Source of the DNA: Geomonas edaphica
GTDB lineage: Bacteria; Desulfobacterota; Desulfuromonadia; Geobacterales; Geobacteraceae
Direction: 5' to 3'
DNA length: 64,000 nt
NCBI RefSeq assembly: GCF_004917075.1
Contig: NZ_SSYB01000003.1
Coordinates: 124,001-188,000 of the forward strand
The translations under genes and the position numbers were made by a program. Positions within the stretch are counted from its first letter, which is position 1. The number at the start of each line of letters is the position of its first letter. This document shows positions 56,840 through 64,000 of this stretch, one piece after another. The notes beneath the pieces are model-generated. The model was not told where the DNA came from. It made no database searches and saw only the letters and a program-made list of their open reading frames with translations.

Positions 56840-57133
56840 TTAGATGCCAGAGAGGTTCCCGTTTCTGTGGCAGTTGACGGAGCCTCCCCCAGCACAGCTT
56901 TGGAAGGGGAGCTTGCCGTCGGCGCGATCCCGCAGGATGTGCGCCTGCACGCTTTCCCCACCGAGCACCAGACGTTCGACCTCAGGCGAGGTGATCGGGA
57001 GCTGCGTCACCACCATAAGCACCGCCAGATTGATCGCCGCCAAGACCCCCACGCAGGTCAAAAGCGCGCCGCTTTTCTCCCGCTCGTATATCTCTGCTTC
57101 GTTTCGCCCCGCCGTCCCCATCACCCTTTCCAT
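56840..57133 (-). CDS. Small single-pass membrane protein, unknown
   Basis: The 97-residue product starts at ATG 57133 behind a strong GGGAGG site. After a charged N-terminus (GRNEAEIYEREKSGALLTCV) comes one transmembrane helix (VGVLAAINLAVLMVV), and then a periplasmic tail with VERLVLGGESVQAHILRDRA and two cysteines near the end (SCAGGGSVNCH, which is not a CXXCH heme site). No family was recognised. It converges with the NtrC-family gene, 25 bp from its stop. Confidence 0.65.
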   Translation of the reverse strand: MERVMGTAGRNEAEIYEREKSGALLTCVGVLAAINLAVLMVVTQLPITSPEVERLVLGGESVQAHILRDRADGKLPFQSCAGGGSVNCHRNGNLSGI

Positions 57134-57469
57134 CGCTCCTCCCTGGCCTGATGCCCTTCTCACAATGATTACGAGCATTTCCTAGCAATTGTCGCACCAG
57201 AAGTCGCGTTTTTTGTAATTATCGTCCCCCCTTTCCCTGAACGGTGATTTAACCTTCAAAATCAGGACTTTAGATCTCACACCGAGAACTGCCACCCGGG
57301 TTTCCGGCCGGGCACAAGGCGCGCAGGGTGCATGCCCCGTTACGCTCCACGCACCTGGGCAGATTTTGTGGGCGTATTGCCCCCCCTGCGGGTGATTCCG
57401 CCTAGCGTGTTCCCGCCCCTCAACGAAAAAGGCCGTCCTTTCGGGACGGCCTCTGTGCTGCGAAGAGCC
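57134..57469. other. Intergenic region between two small genes
   Basis: This 336-bp gap holds the upstream region of the 97-residue membrane protein gene (AT-rich 57195-57270), a GC-rich unremarkable stretch, and the terminator at 57426-57452. Nothing else was seen. Confidence 0.5.
57426..57452 (-). terminator. Terminator of the 115-aa exported protein gene
   Basis: AGGCCGTCC pairs with GGACGGCCT around CGAAA on the reverse strand, followed by TTTTT, about 20 bp after the stop codon. Confidence 0.85.
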
Positions 57470-57817
57470 TTACTGTCCGGTGGTACCGTCGGTCCCGGTC
57501 CCCTGCCCGGTCCCGCCGGTCCCCATGTTCCCGCTCGGCCCGCCCAGGTCCGGCTTGCCGTAGTTGGGCTTGTTGTCCATGCCGGTTGTTCTCCGGGTCT
57601 GCTTCCTGGATTTCTTCGTCCTCTTCTTTTTCTTCTTCTTGGTCTTCTTCGTCTGATGCGTAGCAGTTCCCTGGTCGGTTTGATCACCGGTAGACATGCC
57701 GGTTCCCGGTCCCGCATTCCCGTCCATACCCGTCCCGGTGGTGTCTGCAGCCCAAAGCGTTGCCGCGAAGGAAACGGCAACCAGGGCACCGACGATGACG
57801 GAAAGAGCTCTTTTCAT
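57470..57817 (-). CDS. Exported low-complexity Gly/Thr/Lys-rich protein
   Basis: A 115-residue protein with a clean signal peptide (RALSVIVGALVAVSFAATLWAA) and a disordered mature region. The first part is Gly/Thr/Asp-rich, a very basic block KKTKKKKKKRTKKSRKQTRR lies in the middle, and the end is Gly/Thr-rich. No fold or family was recognised. AGGAGG is six bases upstream, and a strong terminator follows. It is probably a small periplasmic polycation; function unknown. Confidence 0.7.
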   Translation of the reverse strand: MKRALSVIVGALVAVSFAATLWAADTTGTGMDGNAGPGTGMSTGDQTDQGTATHQTKKTKKKKKKRTKKSRKQTRRTTGMDNKPNYGKPDLGGPSGNMGTGGTGQGTGTDGTTGQ

Positions 57818-57994
57818 GGCTAACCTCCTGACGTTTAGTGAACAACCGCCCCACTATAGCACACGATTAAAAATTACCAATTTGCTCCGGCTGTTTTTGC
57901 AAAACACCTCTGTGCACGGGCATCCCCCTTGACACCCGCCACCTTGATTGTTATAAACATTTAACCTTCATCTCAAGAAGGGGGGAGCGACACC

Positions 57995-58159
57995 TTGAAA
58001 AAGAAGAAGGCCTTCGATCTGGCCTATGAACAGTACCATCTGCTGCTGGCAAGGTTTAAATCGACGGGGGACACCCAGGAAAAGCACAGACTCTTCAGAA
58101 GGCTCACCAACCTCCTCGCAGTCATGGATTTCCTCATCTCCATCAACAAGGTCCAGTAG
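57995..58159 (+). CDS. Small basic helical protein (54 aa), unknown
   Basis: A short frame starts at TTG 57995 with GGGGGGAG upstream and ends at TAG 58159. The peptide begins KKKKAFDLAYEQYHLLLARF and ends LLAVMDFLISINKVQ; it is amphipathic, helical and lysine-rich. The strong ribosome binding site and coherent amphipathic pattern support it as a gene. It lies 128 bp before the CHAD gene on the same strand. Confidence 0.55.
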   Translation: MKKKKAFDLAYEQYHLLLARFKSTGDTQEKHRLFRRLTNLLAVMDFLISINKVQ

Positions 58160-58286
58160 AGCTTCACAACGCTCTTATTTGCCTGTCTATCGCGGAAGGC
58201 TTCTACACCGTTTGGGCATGCAGTCACCGGCGCGGTTATCCTGATCAGAGGATGGTGTTATACTACTGCCAGTCCAGGTAATCGCT

Positions 58287-59219
58287 ATGACTGTCAAAAG
58301 CACACCCATTTCTGCTCGGCAACTTCACTTGGCGCGTCTCTGGCTTGCCGGTCTCAAACTGCTTGACGCGCTGCAGGACGAGTTTTTCCGCCTCTTCAAA
58401 AAGACCGTACACGGCTTCGACGCGGAAGACGTGCACGATTTGCGTGTCGCATCCCGGCGCCTGCGCGAGGGACTCGCCCTCTTCGCGCCCATCCTCCCAC
58501 GCGGCAGGTTGCGGCGCCTCTCGCACCGGGTGAGAGGGCTAACCCGGCTGCTTGGTGAACTGCGCAACGCCGACGAGGCCGCCCTCTTCTTCACCGAGCT
58601 GGAGTCGCAGGCACCGACGGAAGCACGGCCGGAAGCGAGGCGGCTGCGGGAGGAGCTGATCGCGGAGGGGGGACGGATCCGGTTGCAACTGGAAAAGGAC
58701 CTCAGGCGCTTCGACGCTGCATTGCTGCGCAAGGATTTCAAGTTCGGCCCCCCGAACCCCTTCAAGAGACGGCAGGCAGACCCGTTTCACCCCTTCCCGC
58801 CATTTGCCGCCGCGGCGTTTGCCGAGCGCGGCACACAGGCTGAAGCCCTCCTGCCGGCTGCGTTAGAGGGAAAAGACGCCGCGGCACAGCACCGCCTCCG
58901 GATCGCGGTGAAGAAATTACGCTACCGTCTGGAAATCGTGGCACCGCTGCTATCGGACCAGGGGGAGGAAGCCAGGCGGACCCTCAAGCGCTATCAGGAC
59001 CTGCTGGGAGAGCTGCATGATATCGATGTTTTCGCAGGACTAGTCCGGGAGCGCGTTGCCGACGGGGCCGGCAGGGAGGAGTTGCTTGAGACGATAGGAA
59101 AACGCCGCAGCGACCTCTTCACATCCTTTTTGAAGCTGGATGCGAAGCATCCGCTGGGAACCCTGACGGCGCGGGTCGGTGCGGGTCTTACCGGCCGGGG
59201 GAACCGGCAAGTTCGGTGA
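58287..59219 (+). CDS. CHAD domain protein
   Basis: A 310-residue all-helical CHAD protein. Conserved histidine and basic blocks are VHDLRVASRRLREGLALFAP, RRLSHRVRGLTRLLGELRNA and AAQHRLRIAVKKLRYRLEIV, with the partner helix RRTLKRYQDLLGELHDIDVF. CHAD domains bind polyphosphate through basic surfaces and often sit near polyphosphate or phosphate genes, though none are visible here. The gene converges with and overlaps the M28 peptidase gene by 32 bp. Confidence 0.9.
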   Translation: MTVKSTPISARQLHLARLWLAGLKLLDALQDEFFRLFKKTVHGFDAEDVHDLRVASRRLREGLALFAPILPRGRLRRLSHRVRGLTRLLGELRNADEAALFFTELESQAPTEARPEARRLREELIAEGGRIRLQLEKDLRRFDAALLRKDFKFGPPNPFKRRQADPFHPFPPFAAAAFAERGTQAEALLPAALEGKDAAAQHRLRIAVKKLRYRLEIVAPLLSDQGEEARRTLKRYQDLLGELHDIDVFAGLVRERVADGAGREELLETIGKRRSDLFTSFLKLDAKHPLGTLTARVGAGLTGRGNRQVR

Positions 59220-60111
59220 GGAGCGCGACGACCGCCCGACAGACGGCAGCGGCAAACGGCAGATTGAGCGTCTCGAAGGTGTCGCCTGCCCCGTGGTAGT
59301 GCGGATTGCGGAAATTGGTGGTGTCGGTGAGCATGATGGCGGGAAAGCCCGCGTCCCAGAAGGGTGCGTGGTCGGATCTTCTCGTGTCCGGCAGCATCTC
59401 GCCGTTGCCGGGCACCACCAAAGGGACCACGGGCAGCGCGGCGCGCCCCGCCACCTGCACGAAGCGCGCAGCAAGGGCGTACGACCGCTCGTTGGCGATC
59501 ACGGCGAGGAAATCGCCGACAGCGGGGACCTCGACCGGTACCCCGGCAGGGGCCTCTTGCACCACGGACGCGCCGGCGAAGGCCACCGACTCCAGAACCA
59601 CCACCCCCTCGATATCCCACCCCTCTTCGCGTGCATGGCGGGCCAGGGCCTTGCTGCCGCGCAGACCACTCCCCGATAGCTCCGTCTCCGCGTTTTCCTC
59701 GAGGTTCACCCCCACGAACTGCAGGGTCCTTTCAGGGACGAGATCGCTAAGCAGGGCGGCCAATTCCAGCATGACGGCGACACCGCTTGCGTTGTCGTCG
59801 GCCCCGGGAGAGCCCGCCACCGTGTCGTAGTGCGCGAGGACGAGGACCCTTTTGCCGGGAAGCGAGCGACCGGTGCGGGTCGCTATGACGTTATGGAAGG
59901 TTTTCCCGCCGTCGGTGAAGGGGTGCAGCCCGACATGGTACCCGAGCGAGCGCAGGTTCTCCTCGATGTAGGCCTGTGCCTTGGCGAGGGCGGCGGGAGC
60001 AGCCGCAGGATGCCTCACACCCTCGAGACTCCGGATGTGGCGCGCGATGCGTGCCTCACTGACCGCCGGCGCTGCGTCCCCCCCTCCACTGCAACCGGAT
60101 CGGGGGCTCAC
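59188..60111 (-). CDS. M28 family aminopeptidase-like protein
   Basis: The 307-residue protein starts at a GTG (60111) overlapping the stop of the DUF4124 gene (GTGA). A longer upstream frame runs through that gene and is unlikely to be used. Zinc-site blocks are VLVLAHYDTVAGSPGADDNA and the C-terminal FRNPHYHGAGDTFETL; SDHAPFWDAGFPAIMLTDTT is also typical. No clear signal peptide is visible, which is unusual for a family that is often exported. The substrate is unknown. Confidence 0.85.
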   Translation of the reverse strand: MSPRSGCSGGGDAAPAVSEARIARHIRSLEGVRHPAAAPAALAKAQAYIEENLRSLGYHVGLHPFTDGGKTFHNVIATRTGRSLPGKRVLVLAHYDTVAGSPGADDNASGVAVMLELAALLSDLVPERTLQFVGVNLEENAETELSGSGLRGSKALARHAREEGWDIEGVVVLESVAFAGASVVQEAPAGVPVEVPAVGDFLAVIANERSYALAARFVQVAGRAALPVVPLVVPGNGEMLPDTRRSDHAPFWDAGFPAIMLTDTTNFRNPHYHGAGDTFETLNLPFAAAVCRAVVALLTELAGSPGR

Positions 60112-60695
60112 TTCAGCGCCTGCAGTTCCTGCTCGAGCTGGGCGACCCGCGCCTCGTCCTTTTGCACCTCTTCGAGCTTGTTCCGGTAGGCGACGCGCGC
60201 CGGTATCGTCGAGGAGAGCGGGCTCTTGTTCACGTACGGGTTGTCCGCGTAGGTCACCTTCCCTTTGGCGCGCTTCTTCTCGAACTCCGCGATCTCCTTC
60301 GCAGTCGGCGTGCGTCCCTTGGAAACCATCCATTTGTGCTGCAGCCGGGAAAGCTCTTCCTTCTTGAGGGGCAGAGCCCCCTTTAGCCGTTTCAGCTCCT
60401 CCTCGAGCATGACACGACGCTTCGCCTCGGCGGGCTGGGCGACGGTCTTCGCCACGCTCCCGGAGGCATCCGGTGCGGCCGGCGCCTCTTGCTTTTTTGG
60501 CGCCGGCGCCGCCCCTTTGCCGACAGCACCGGAATCCGTTTCCGTCACCCGTTTCAAGTACCTCTCCGGGATGCGGTCGGAGTCGTCGGTGAAGTGCAAC
60601 ACCCCGGCGTCATCGCGCCACTGGTAGGTGGCGGCCGAAGCGAGGCACGGTAAAGCTGCGGCAAAAATGAGGGCCAGCTTGATGAAGGTTCGCAT
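60108..60695 (-). CDS. DUF4124 domain periplasmic protein
   Basis: The 195-residue protein starts at ATG 60695 (GGAGG four bases upstream) with a signal peptide (FIKLALIFAAALPCLASA) followed directly by the DUF4124 motif ATYQWRDDAGVLHFTDDSDR. A Pro/Ala-rich linker and two charged helical stretches ending EVQKDEARVAQLEQELQALK suggest a coiled coil. DUF4124 proteins are small periplasmic proteins of unknown activity. It is translationally coupled to the M28 peptidase gene. Confidence 0.8.
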   Translation of the reverse strand: MRTFIKLALIFAAALPCLASAATYQWRDDAGVLHFTDDSDRIPERYLKRVTETDSGAVGKGAAPAPKKQEAPAAPDASGSVAKTVAQPAEAKRRVMLEEELKRLKGALPLKKEELSRLQHKWMVSKGRTPTAKEIAEFEKKRAKGKVTYADNPYVNKSPLSSTIPARVAYRNKLEEVQKDEARVAQLEQELQALK

Positions 60696-60798
60696 CGCTC
60701 CTCCAGGGGGGCTAAATGACGGTAATTCCGAAGCTGAAGATAATATGCATGTAGGGGCGTTTGTCAATTTTCTTTTGCCTCTTCTCATATTTTGTATG

Positions 60799-60894
60799 GG
60801 GCGAGTAATCATTCGCCCTTCTTTGCTGCCCGCGCCCTCTCGCCACTCACCCAAGCTTCAGCCACACCCAGTAGGGGCGAATGATTATTCGCCC
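60799..60894. repeat. Pair of inverted 20-bp palindromic repeats
   Basis: GGGCGAGTAATCATTCGCCC (60799-60818) and GGGCGAATGATTATTCGCCC (60875-60894) are inverted copies that differ at one base, 56 bp apart. Each is also close to self-palindromic. Confidence 0.6.
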
Positions 60895-60922
60895 AGCCGC
60901 CGGCGCCCCGGCATAATAAAAG

Positions 60923-60952
60923 AAAAAAGGCCGGGGTTTCCCCCGGCCTTTT
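60923..60952 (-). terminator. Terminator of the pyruvate:ferredoxin oxidoreductase gene
   Basis: AAGGCCGGGG and CCCCGGCCTT form a strong stem flanked by A-runs and T-runs on both sides. On the reverse strand it ends in TTTTTT, about 40 bp after the stop codon at 60990. Confidence 0.85.
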
Positions 60953-60989
60953 CCACAAAGCGCCCAAGGCGCCCTTCCCTATTTAATAG

Positions 60990-63900
60990 TTATTCGTCCG
61001 CCCCGAAGCTGAGCGCGGCAAGCTTCTGGTAATACTCGAAGCGGCTCGCCGCCCAGGCGCCGGCCTTCTCCATCAGCTTCCCGGCCGCCTCCGGGTTCAC
61101 CTTCTTGAGCACCTTGTAGCGGTTCTCGCCGCCGGCGAACTCCTCGAAGCTCGTGCTCGGCGCCTTGCTGTCCAGTTGCAGCGGGTTCTTCCCGGCGCCG
61201 GTAAGTTCCGGGTTGTACCGGTACAGCGGCCAGTAACCGGACGACACCGCCTTTTTCTGCTCGTCCACGCCGCGGGTCATGTCGATGCCGTGCGCGATGC
61301 AGTGCGAGTAGGCGATGATGAGCGAGGGACCTTCGTACGCCTCCGCCTCCATGAACGCCTTCACCACCTGCCCGGGGTTTGCGAGTGACACGCTCGCCAC
61401 GTAAACGTGGCCGTAGGCCATCGCCATCATGCCGAGGTCCTTCTTGGCCATCCCCTTACCCCCCGCCGCAAACTGTGCCACGGCGCCGATCGGGGTCGAC
61501 TTGGAGGCCTGGCCTCCCGTGTTCGAGTAGACCTCGGTATCGAGCACCAGGATGTTCACGTTCTTGCCGGAGGCGATGACGTGGTCCAGGCCGCCGTAGC
61601 CTATGTCGTAGGCCCAGCCGTCCCCCCCAACGCACCACACCGACTTCTTAACAAGGTAATCGGCGATGGGTTGGAGTTCCGCCGCCTTCTCTTCGCGGCA
61701 GGCACCAAGCGCCTCTTTAAGGCGCGCCACCCGCTCCCGCTGCGCCTCGATCTCGGCCTGCCCTTCCTGGGCGCTTGCGAGGATCTCGTGCATGAGCGGC
61801 TGCAGGTCGGTACAGCACGGGGAGGCGAGCAGTTGCTCCAGGATTTCCCGCGCCGCCTCGCTGAACTTGTCCACGGCGAGCCTCATGCCGTAGCCGAACT
61901 CGGCGTTGTCCTCGAAGAGCGAGTTGGACCAGGCCGGGCCGCGCCCGTCGGCGCGCTTCGCCCAGGGCGTGGTCGGGAGGTTCCCGCCGTAGATCGAGGT
62001 GCAGCCGGTGGCGTTGGCGATGAGCGCTCGGTCCCCGAAAAGCTGGGAGAGGAGCTTCAGGTACGGGGTCTCGCCGCACCCAGCGCAGGCACCGGAGTAC
62101 TCGAAGAGCGGCCGCACCAGCTGGCTGCCGCGCAGCGTGTCGAGCTTCACCCGCGCGGGGTCGAGGTCGGGAAGCGACAGGAAGAAGTGGTAGTTCGCCG
62201 CCTCCTTCACGCGCAGGGGGGGCTGGAAGCGCATCTCCAGGGCCTTGCGCGCCGGGTTTTCCTTGTCCTTCGCCGGGCAGTTGTGGGCGCAGGCGCCGCA
62301 CCCGGTGCAGTCCTCGGGGGCGACCTGGAAGGTCACCTTCATATCCTTCAGGTCCGGCATCTTGGAGTCCGCCGACTTGAAGCCGTCCGGGGCGCCGGCG
62401 AGCGCCGCGGGATCGTACGCCTTGACACGAATCGCCGCGTGCGGGCAGACGAAGGAGCAGATGGCGCACTGGATGCAGAGCTTCTCGTCCCACACCGGGA
62501 TATCCACCGCGATGTTGCGCTTTTCGTACTGCGAGGTAGCGGTCGGGAAGGTGCCGTCGATCGGCATGGCGGAGACGGGGAGCTCGTCGCCGAACCCGGC
62601 GATGATGCGGCCGGTCACCTCCTTCACGAAGTGCGGCGCGCACGCCCCTACCGGCGCGGGCTTCGTGATGCGGCTCGAGGGAGCGGCGGGGACGGCGACC
62701 TCGTGGATATTCAAGAGCGCCTGGTCGACGGCGGCGTTGTTCATCGCCACCACCTTCTCCCCAGCCTTGCCGTAGCTCTTCTTGATGGCCCCCTTGATCT
62801 CGGCGATCGCCGCCTCAAGCGGGATGATCCCGGAGATCTTGAAGAAGGCGGTCTGCATGATCACGTTGATGCGTGCGCCAAGCCCAAGTTCCTCGGCGAG
62901 CTTGATCGCGTTGATGGTGTACACCTTGAGCCTTTTGTCGATGATCTGCTCTTGCACCTCGACCGGCATCTTGTCCCACACCTCGTCGTGCGAAAACGGC
63001 GAGCAGAGGAGGAAGGTGCCGCCCGGCTTCGCCTTGCCGAGCATGTCGTACTTCTCGAGGAAGGTGAAGTTGTGGCAGGCGACGAAGTCAGCATTGTCGA
63101 TCAGGTACGGCGCGTTGATCGGCTTCCTGCCGAAACGCAGGTGCGAGGTGGTGATGGTCCCCGCCTTCTTCGAGTCGTAGACGAAGTAGGCCTGGGCGTA
63201 GTTGTCGGTCGCCTCGCCGATGATCTTGATGGAGTTCTTGTTCGCCCCGACGGTGCCGTCCGAGCCAAGGCCGAAGAACATCGCCTCGTAGGTCCCGTCC
63301 ATGGCGGTCCTAAAGGAGCTGTCGTAGTCGAGGCTCGCGCCGGTCACGTCGTCCTTGATCCCCACGGTGAAGTTGCTGACCGGCTGGGCGGACTTCAGGT
63401 TGTCGAAAACCGCCTTGGCCATCGCCGGGGTGAACTCCTTGGAGCCCAGGCCGTAGCGCCCGCCGACCACCACCGGGTAGCCGACGAAACTCGTGAGCCC
63501 CGCCGCCATCCCCTCGCCGATCGCGGTCCGGACATCCAGGTAAAGCGGCTCACCCAAGGCCCCAGGCTCCTTGGTGCGGTCAAGCACCGCGATACGGCGC
63601 ACCGAGGCGGGAAGCGCCTTCACGAAGGCGTTCAGCGGGAAGGGACGGTACAGGTGGATCTTCACGACGCCCACCTTTTCCCCCTGCGCGTTCAGGGCGT
63701 CCACCGTTTCCTGCACCGTGTCGGCACCGGAGCCCATGATCACGACGACCCGCTCCGCGTCCGGCGCCCCGGCGTACTCCACCGTGGCGTACTTACGTCC
63801 GGTGAGTGCGGCGAAGCGCTCCATCTCCTTCTCCACGATATCGATGGCGGCCGGGTAGAAGCCGTTCACCGTCTCGCGCCCCTGGAAGTAGACGTCCGGG

Positions 63901-64000
63901 TTCTGCGCGCTGCCGCGCAAGACCGGGCGGTCCGGGGTGAGACAGCGGGCGCGGTGCGCGTTGACGAGTTCCGTGTCGATCATGGCGCGCATGTCGTCGT
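60990..64000 (-). CDS. nifJ: Pyruvate:ferredoxin oxidoreductase (5' end cut by window edge)
   Basis: Just over 1000 codons of the single-chain enzyme (usually near 1190) are visible; the N-terminal quarter lies beyond the right edge. The gamma-type domain (GYPVVVGGRYGLGSKEFTPA, then the GLGSDGTVGANKNSIKIIGE region) is followed by a two-cluster ferredoxin segment (CIQCAICSFVCPHAA and CTGCGACAHNCPAKD). The C-terminal thiamine-diphosphate domain has CAGCGETPYLKLL, GGDGWAYDIGYGGLDHVIAS and EVYSNTGGQASKSTP. It converts pyruvate and CoA to acetyl-CoA and CO2 with reduction of ferredoxin, the likely electron source for the Hyf-like complex. Confidence 0.95.
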   Translation of the reverse strand, partial: DDMRAMIDTELVNAHRARCLTPDRPVLRGSAQNPDVYFQGRETVNGFYPAAIDIVEKEMERFAALTGRKYATVEYAGAPDAERVVVIMGSGADTVQETVDALNAQGEKVGVVKIHLYRPFPLNAFVKALPASVRRIAVLDRTKEPGALGEPLYLDVRTAIGEGMAAGLTSFVGYPVVVGGRYGLGSKEFTPAMAKAVFDNLKSAQPVSNFTVGIKDDVTGASLDYDSSFRTAMDGTYEAMFFGLGSDGTVGANKNSIKIIGEATDNYAQAYFVYDSKKAGTITTSHLRFGRKPINAPYLIDNADFVACHNFTFLEKYDMLGKAKPGGTFLLCSPFSHDEVWDKMPVEVQEQIIDKRLKVYTINAIKLAEELGLGARINVIMQTAFFKISGIIPLEAAIAEIKGAIKKSYGKAGEKVVAMNNAAVDQALLNIHEVAVPAAPSSRITKPAPVGACAPHFVKEVTGRIIAGFGDELPVSAMPIDGTFPTATSQYEKRNIAVDIPVWDEKLCIQCAICSFVCPHAAIRVKAYDPAALAGAPDGFKSADSKMPDLKDMKVTFQVAPEDCTGCGACAHNCPAKDKENPARKALEMRFQPPLRVKEAANYHFFLSLPDLDPARVKLDTLRGSQLVRPLFEYSGACAGCGETPYLKLLSQLFGDRALIANATGCTSIYGGNLPTTPWAKRADGRGPAWSNSLFEDNAEFGYGMRLAVDKFSEAAREILEQLLASPCCTDLQPLMHEILASAQEGQAEIEAQRERVARLKEALGACREEKAAELQPIADYLVKKSVWCVGGDGWAYDIGYGGLDHVIASGKNVNILVLDTEVYSNTGGQASKSTPIGAVAQFAAGGKGMAKKDLGMMAMAYGHVYVASVSLANPGQVVKAFMEAEAYEGPSLIIAYSHCIAHGIDMTRGVDEQKKAVSSGYWPLYRYNPELTGAGKNPLQLDSKAPSTSFEEFAGGENRYKVLKKVNPEAAGKLMEKAGAWAASRFEYYQKLAALSFGADE

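Noticed and set aside
56846-56890. Cysteine pair SCAGGGSVNCH as a heme site in the 97-residue membrane protein
   Set aside because: The spacing between cysteines is eight residues, not a CXXCH or any known variant.
60112-60333. Extension of the M28 peptidase upstream to 60333
   Set aside because: The added 74 residues overlap the well-supported DUF4124 gene out of frame and have no signal peptide; a GTG overlapping that gene's stop is a better start.

Overview
The window comes from a GC-rich, metal-respiring deltaproteobacterium of the Geobacter/Geomonas/Citrifermentans type. This rests on: a seven-heme inner-membrane cytochrome of the ImcH type; a three-gene cytochrome/FeS/NrfD quinol oxidoreductase (CbcSTU type); two triheme-repeat c7-like cytochromes; a membrane-bound Ech/Hyf-related complex; many multidomain sensor kinases; and a GEMM-type riboswitch. 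Genus and species cannot be fixed from the sequence alone. No tRNA, rRNA, CRISPR array, insertion sequence or prophage was found.

Layout. 1-7.7 kb: the end of a tamA-tamB outer-membrane assembly pair (tamB runs off the left edge), an acetyltransferase and M20 peptidase, a reverse-strand trio of two six-heme cytochromes around a small secreted protein, and a NamZ-type muramidase. 7.7-17.5 kb: a chemoreceptor behind a sigma-28-like promoter, murB, two large hybrid histidine kinases, a cold-shock protein and a lipoprotein. 17.6-32.6 kb: the bioenergetic core. It holds a six-gene complex-I/Hyf-like operon whose large subunit lacks the nickel ligands, then cbcSTU on the opposite strand, then a second HyfB-like antiporter subunit preceded by a PTS-EIIA/helix-turn-helix regulator, then imcH. 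32.8-48.4 kb: housekeeping genes in conserved runs: rnc-radical SAM-era; tmk-holB-PSP1-metG; rpmB; yicC-gmk-rpoZ-rel-ridA; galE; pyk. 48.5-64 kb: tag, a repeat-rich exported protein, a GGDEF-EAL gene under the riboswitch, a multi-PAS kinase, a Sel1 protein, an NtrC-family regulator, several small exported or membrane proteins, a CHAD protein, an M28 peptidase, a DUF4124 protein and most of pyruvate:ferredoxin oxidoreductase (cut by the right edge).

How the genes may fit together (inference): pyruvate oxidation at 61-64 kb makes reduced ferredoxin. The Hyf-like complex has ferredoxin-type clusters, an intact N2-type site and ion-pump subunits, but no NiFe site, so it could pass those electrons to quinone and pump ions. 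CbcSTU and ImcH would then move quinol electrons to periplasmic cytochromes. The second HyfB subunit and its PTS-like regulator suggest control of the ion-translocating part. The most interesting items are this bioenergetic cluster, the GEMM-like riboswitch-terminator at 51.76-51.87 kb, a strongly folded noncoding segment at 2.3-2.45 kb, several palindromic MITE-like repeats, and small proteins that length-based gene calling would miss.
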